DNA from: Hyphomicrobiales bacterium
GTDB taxonomy: Bacteria > Pseudomonadota > Alphaproteobacteria > Rhizobiales > Rhizobiaceae
Assembly (NCBI GenBank): GCA_017305925.1
Contig: JAFKJW010000192.1
Coordinates: 1-64,000, forward strand
Direction: 5' to 3'
DNA length: 64,000 nucleotides
A model generated the notes under the pieces. That model was not told the origin of the DNA. It saw only the letters and a program-made list of their open reading frames with translations, and ran no database searches. Positions within the stretch are counted from its first letter, which is position 1. Each line of letters starts with the position of its first letter. Positions 60,687 through 64,000 of this stretch are shown piece by piece. The translations under genes and the position numbers were made by a program.

Positions 60687-60734
60687 TTATAGGGCCGACC
60701 GGGATGGCATGGCGCGCAATTCCGCGCTTTTCCG

Positions 60735-60774
60735 TTGACCTGTCTGCTGAGGGGCATTAGAACAAAAAAAGAAC
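60735..60774 (+). promoter_or_regulatory. LexA (SOS) box and promoter of ssb
   Basis: GAACAAAAAAAGAAC at 60760-60774 is a perfect GAAC-N7-GAAC box. It overlaps the -10 region of a promoter with TTGACC at about 60735. Position about 100 bp before ssb fits SOS control. Confidence 0.75.
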
Positions 60775-60876
60775 ACACTCGCCTGTGGATAGCGGAGGCA
60801 AGCTTGGCTTCGCCCATTTCCCGGCGATGTTTTGGTGTATGAGACGCATGGTTTCGGACGAGCGTGGAGACGTGAG

Positions 60877-61401
60877 ATGGCCGGTAGCGTGAACAAGGTG
60901 ATCCTGGTGGGCAATCTGGGCGCGGACCCGGAGATCCGGCGGCTGAATTCCGGCGATCCGGTGGTGAACATCCGCGTCGCCACGTCGGAGACCTGGCGCG
61001 ACAAGAACAGCGGCGAGCGCAAGGAAAAGACCGAGTGGCACAATGTCGTGATTTTCAACGACAACCTGGCCAAGGTCGCCGAGCAGTATCTGAAGAAGGG
61101 CATGAAGGTCTATATCGAAGGCCAGTTGCAGACCCGCAAATGGACCGATCAGCAGGGCCAGGACCGCTATACGACCGAAGTCGTGCTGCAGAAATTCCGC
61201 GGTGAGCTCCAGATGCTCGATGCGCGCGGCCAGGGCGAGGGCGGCCAGGTGGGCTACGACCGCGGCGGCCGTTCCGATTTCGGCCAGTCTGCACCTGACG
61301 AGGGCTATGGCGGCCGCGGCGGCGGAAGCCGAGGCGGCGGTGAGCGCTCAGGCGGTGGCAGCGGATTCTCCCGCGACCTCGACGACGAGATCCCGTTCTG
61401 A
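60877..61401 (+). CDS. ssb: single-stranded DNA-binding protein
   Basis: 174 residues: OB-fold (about 1-110; [26 protein letters not shown]), a Gly-rich linker and the acidic tip DLDDEIPF that binds repair and replication partners. ATG 60877 has GAGACGTGAG upstream; ATG 60832 would add an unconserved stretch. Preceded by a perfect SOS box. Confidence 0.97.
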   Translation: MAGSVNKVILVGNLGADPEIRRLNSGDPVVNIRVATSETWRDKNSGERKEKTEWHNVVIFNDNLAKVAEQYLKKGMKVYIEGQLQTRKWTDQQGQDRYTTEVVLQKFRGELQMLDARGQGEGGQVGYDRGGRSDFGQSAPDEGYGGRGGGSRGGGERSGGGSGFSRDLDDEIPF

Positions 61402-61428
61402 CAGCCGTTTGAAAGCGGCCGCAGTCGA

Positions 61429-61875
61429 TCAGAGAAGCGGATTCGCGTCCTCGAAACATTCGGCCGGATCGGTCAGCATGTCCCGTAGCGCTTTCTCGTA
61501 ACGGGGCGCACAAGCGGCGAGCCAATCGCTGGCGCTGTGCCAGTTGGCGCGGTCGTGCATGTCGAGCCTGAGGCCGGTGTTGAGCAGGAAGCGCTCGCCA
61601 AGCTTGATGTCCGGTTGGGCGAGCGCCTTTGCGAGGCGCTGCCTGTAAGAGAACAGCCGCTCGCGGACGTGCCCGACGCGGCTGCCGCGCTCGCCGCGCA
61701 CGAAGACGCCGACGCTCAGGTTGGTGACGTAGAGCGCGACGATCAGCCCGCCGGCGCCGACCGGAAGCCAGCGGGAATGTTCGTTGCCGCGCGCGGTGCG
61801 GGCAAAGAGTTTTGGTTGCGCGCCGGCGAAATATGCCCAGAAATCGCGGCGATGCTGGTTGAGGTCGGAGACCAC
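61429..61875 (-). CDS. conserved protein of unknown function (DUF4268-like)
   Basis: 148 residues from GTG 61875, which has GAGG 6 bases upstream and follows marC by 8 bp. The central part (HSRWLPVGAGG, LSVGVFVRGERGSR) resembles DUF4268, a nuclease-associated fold; this is tentative. No catalytic residues are assignable. Probably co-transcribed with marC. Confidence 0.6.
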   Translation of the reverse strand: MVSDLNQHRRDFWAYFAGAQPKLFARTARGNEHSRWLPVGAGGLIVALYVTNLSVGVFVRGERGSRVGHVRERLFSYRQRLAKALAQPDIKLGERFLLNTGLRLDMHDRANWHSASDWLAACAPRYEKALRDMLTDPAECFEDANPLL

Positions 61876-61883
61876 GGCAGGCC

Positions 61884-62513
61884 TCACGCCGCCATCAGCG
61901 CCTTGACGCCGTCCGCCACGAACTGCACCGCCAGCGCCGCGAGGATGACGCCCAGCAGCCGCGTCAGGATTGAGCGGCCGGTCTCGCCGAGCAGCCGGTC
62001 GATCCGGTCGGCCAGCACGAAGACCAGATAGGTGATCAGCAGGCAAAGCAGGATGATGGCGACCAGCGCGACCTGGCCCGCCGTCGAAGCCATGCTGCCG
62101 GACAGAAGCACGGTGGCCGAGATTGCGCCCGGCCCGGCGATCAGCGGGATGGCGAGCGGAAAGGCGGCGAGATTTCGGATGTGATCCTTCGTGATCGCCG
62201 CATCGGCGCTTTTTTCCTTGCGCTCCTGCCGGCGTTCGAACACCATCTCGAAGGCGATGAAGAAAAGCAGCAGGCCGCCGGCGACCCGGAAAGCCGGCAG
62301 CGTGATGCCGAAGGCGCCGAGGATCGCGCTGCCCATGAGCGCGAAGACGGCGAGAACGGCAAAGCCGATCACCGAGGCGCGCACCGAGACCTGCATGCGC
62401 TCGTCGCGGTTCATGCCGCGCGTGACGGCGAGGAAGAGCGGCGCCAGCCCCGGCGGATCGATCGTCACCAGGATCGTCACGAAGGCGTTGAAGAGACTGT
62501 CGAAGCTCGGCAT
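61884..62513 (-). CDS. MarC family membrane protein
   Basis: 209 residues with six transmembrane helices. MarC-family N-terminus (NAFVTILVTIDPPGLAPLFL) and AFPLAIPLIAGPGAI near residue 115 are conserved. The family was once linked to multiple antibiotic resistance but has no proven function. ATG 62513 is chosen at the first helix. Located between ssb and gyrA as in other Rhizobiales. Confidence 0.9.
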   Translation of the reverse strand: MPSFDSLFNAFVTILVTIDPPGLAPLFLAVTRGMNRDERMQVSVRASVIGFAVLAVFALMGSAILGAFGITLPAFRVAGGLLLFFIAFEMVFERRQERKEKSADAAITKDHIRNLAAFPLAIPLIAGPGAISATVLLSGSMASTAGQVALVAIILLCLLITYLVFVLADRIDRLLGETGRSILTRLLGVILAALAVQFVADGVKALMAA

Positions 62514-62625
62514 CGGCTTGGTTCCCGCTGCGGGAATTGATAGCGCCTCCGGCTCATGCCGGCCAGATGCCGCTCCGGGACATTGACGGCGCCGCACCGC
62601 GCGCCAGCCACGGAAAGGATCGTTC

Positions 62626-62982
62626 ATGAAAATCCGCCGCATCGTCGCCAACATCGACACGCCGGACATCGCCGCCGCGCAGGCGTTCTACGGCGACATT
62701 CTCGGTCTCGACATCCTGATGGATCACGGCTGGATCCGCACCTATGGCTCTCAGGTGAAGGCGTCCGTCCAGGTCGGCTTCGCCACCGAGGGCGGCTCGG
62801 GCACGCCGGTTCCCGCGCTGTCGATCGAGGTCGACGACATCGACGAGGCGATCGGACGTTTCAGGGCGGCCGGATACGATTTCGAATACGGGCCGGCGAC
62901 CGAGCCATGGGGCGTCCGGCGCTTTTTCGTGCGCGATCCGTTCGGCCAGCTCGTGAATATCCTTGCGCACGGATCGACATGA
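62626..62982 (+). CDS. VOC family protein (glyoxalase/bleomycin-resistance fold)
   Basis: 118 residues, one VOC module: RRIVANIDTPDIAAAQAFYG, then EVDDIDEAIGRFRAAGY and a C-terminal FFVRDPFGQLVNIL. Metal residues would be His/Glu pairs but are not all evident. Substrate unknown. GAAAGGA precedes ATG 62626. Confidence 0.85.
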   Translation: MKIRRIVANIDTPDIAAAQAFYGDILGLDILMDHGWIRTYGSQVKASVQVGFATEGGSGTPVPALSIEVDDIDEAIGRFRAAGYDFEYGPATEPWGVRRFFVRDPFGQLVNILAHGST

Positions 62983-63069
62983 TCCGCGCCGCGCCTATCC
63001 GCTTGAAACGGCAAATGAAAATTTGCTCTGGAGAAGCGGCGGTTTCGGCGGCGCGGAGGGTCTGCGTCG

Positions 63070-63103
63070 TTGGAGAAACGCATTCGGTTCCTATATAAGA
63101 ACC
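63070..63103 (+). promoter_or_regulatory. gyrA promoter with overlapping palindrome
   Basis: TTGGAG (63070-63075), 16-base spacer, TATATA (63092-63097). The near-palindrome GGTTCCTATATAAGAACC (63086-63103) covers the -10. A second hairpin, GCAAAT-GAAA-ATTTGC, is at 63011-63026. Confidence 0.55.
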
Positions 63104-63132
63104 GTGTGATTCCCCATTGATTGTGAACCATT

Positions 63133-64000
<868 letters not shown>

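Overview
The window is a GC-rich (roughly 64-65 percent by eye) chromosomal segment of an alphaproteobacterium of the Rhizobiales, closest in gene content and order to Mesorhizobium/Phyllobacteriaceae and Brucella relatives. This rests on the uppS-cdsA-rseP-bamA-lpxD-fabZ-lpxA-lpxI-lpxB cluster, the EipB and DUF3126 proteins, the metal-type KdsA, a GAAC-N7-GAAC LexA box at ssb, and the GyrA sequence. No phage, insertion sequence, tRNA, rRNA or CRISPR was seen. It is mostly an ordinary core chromosome with one accessory catabolic island at the left.

Layout. 1-9.6 kb: a catabolic locus. A leftward set (TIM-barrel epimerase, enolase-superfamily dehydratase, FadR-type GntR regulator, D-2-hydroxyacid dehydrogenase, old yellow enzyme, small secreted protein) faces a rightward pair (second TIM-barrel epimerase, Gfo/Idh/MocA oxidoreductase). 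The shared upstream region carries two perfect FadR/FCD-type operator sites, one beside each start. An amidase lies at the left end. 9.6-18.5 kb: rpsD with a structured leader, pyrG, an NCS1 permease, a VOC protein, kdsA, moaA, cysE, DUF3126. 18.5-22 kb: small conserved proteins, gamma-carbonic anhydrase, a lipoprotein hydrolase. 22-27.2 kb: a DEAD-box helicase broken near its C-terminus by an exact 17-bp tandem duplication, then cysK-alaX-sseA-GNAT. 27.2-36 kb: PilZ, PAS, rhomboid, CBS, a frameshifted acyltransferase, EipB, RidA, GDPD, FemAB-like, SMR and HIT genes, closed by a 150-bp palindromic repeat element. 36-49.4 kb: the translation and envelope supercluster rpsB-tsf-pyrH-frr-uppS-cdsA-rseP-bamA-lpxD-fabZ-lpxA-lpxI-lpxB. 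49.4-64 kb: gltA, gltX, comEC, uvrA, an ArsR-SRPBCC-ClpP operon, ssb, marC, a VOC protein and the start of gyrA.

How the parts work together. The supercluster couples ribosome function (S2, EF-Ts, RRF) to undecaprenyl phosphate, phospholipid and lipid A synthesis and outer-membrane assembly. kdsA, about 20 kb away, supplies the Kdo sugar for the same LPS. dxr, which sits between cdsA and rseP in Sinorhizobium, is absent from that place, which fits lineages that use the DXR-like enzyme DRL. uvrA and ssb look LexA-controlled. cysE, cysK and sseA serve cysteine and sulfur metabolism.

Most notable observations: the paired FCD operators of the orphan sugar or sugar-acid locus; a dehydrogenase in that locus with Gln in place of the catalytic Glu; two independent frameshifts (17-bp duplication in the helicase, 1-nt insertion in the acyltransferase); a ClpP paralogue in an ArsR operon with twin palindromic operators; an orphan intrinsic terminator suggesting a small RNA; and two copies of a short palindromic repeat, one forming the C-terminus of LpxB.
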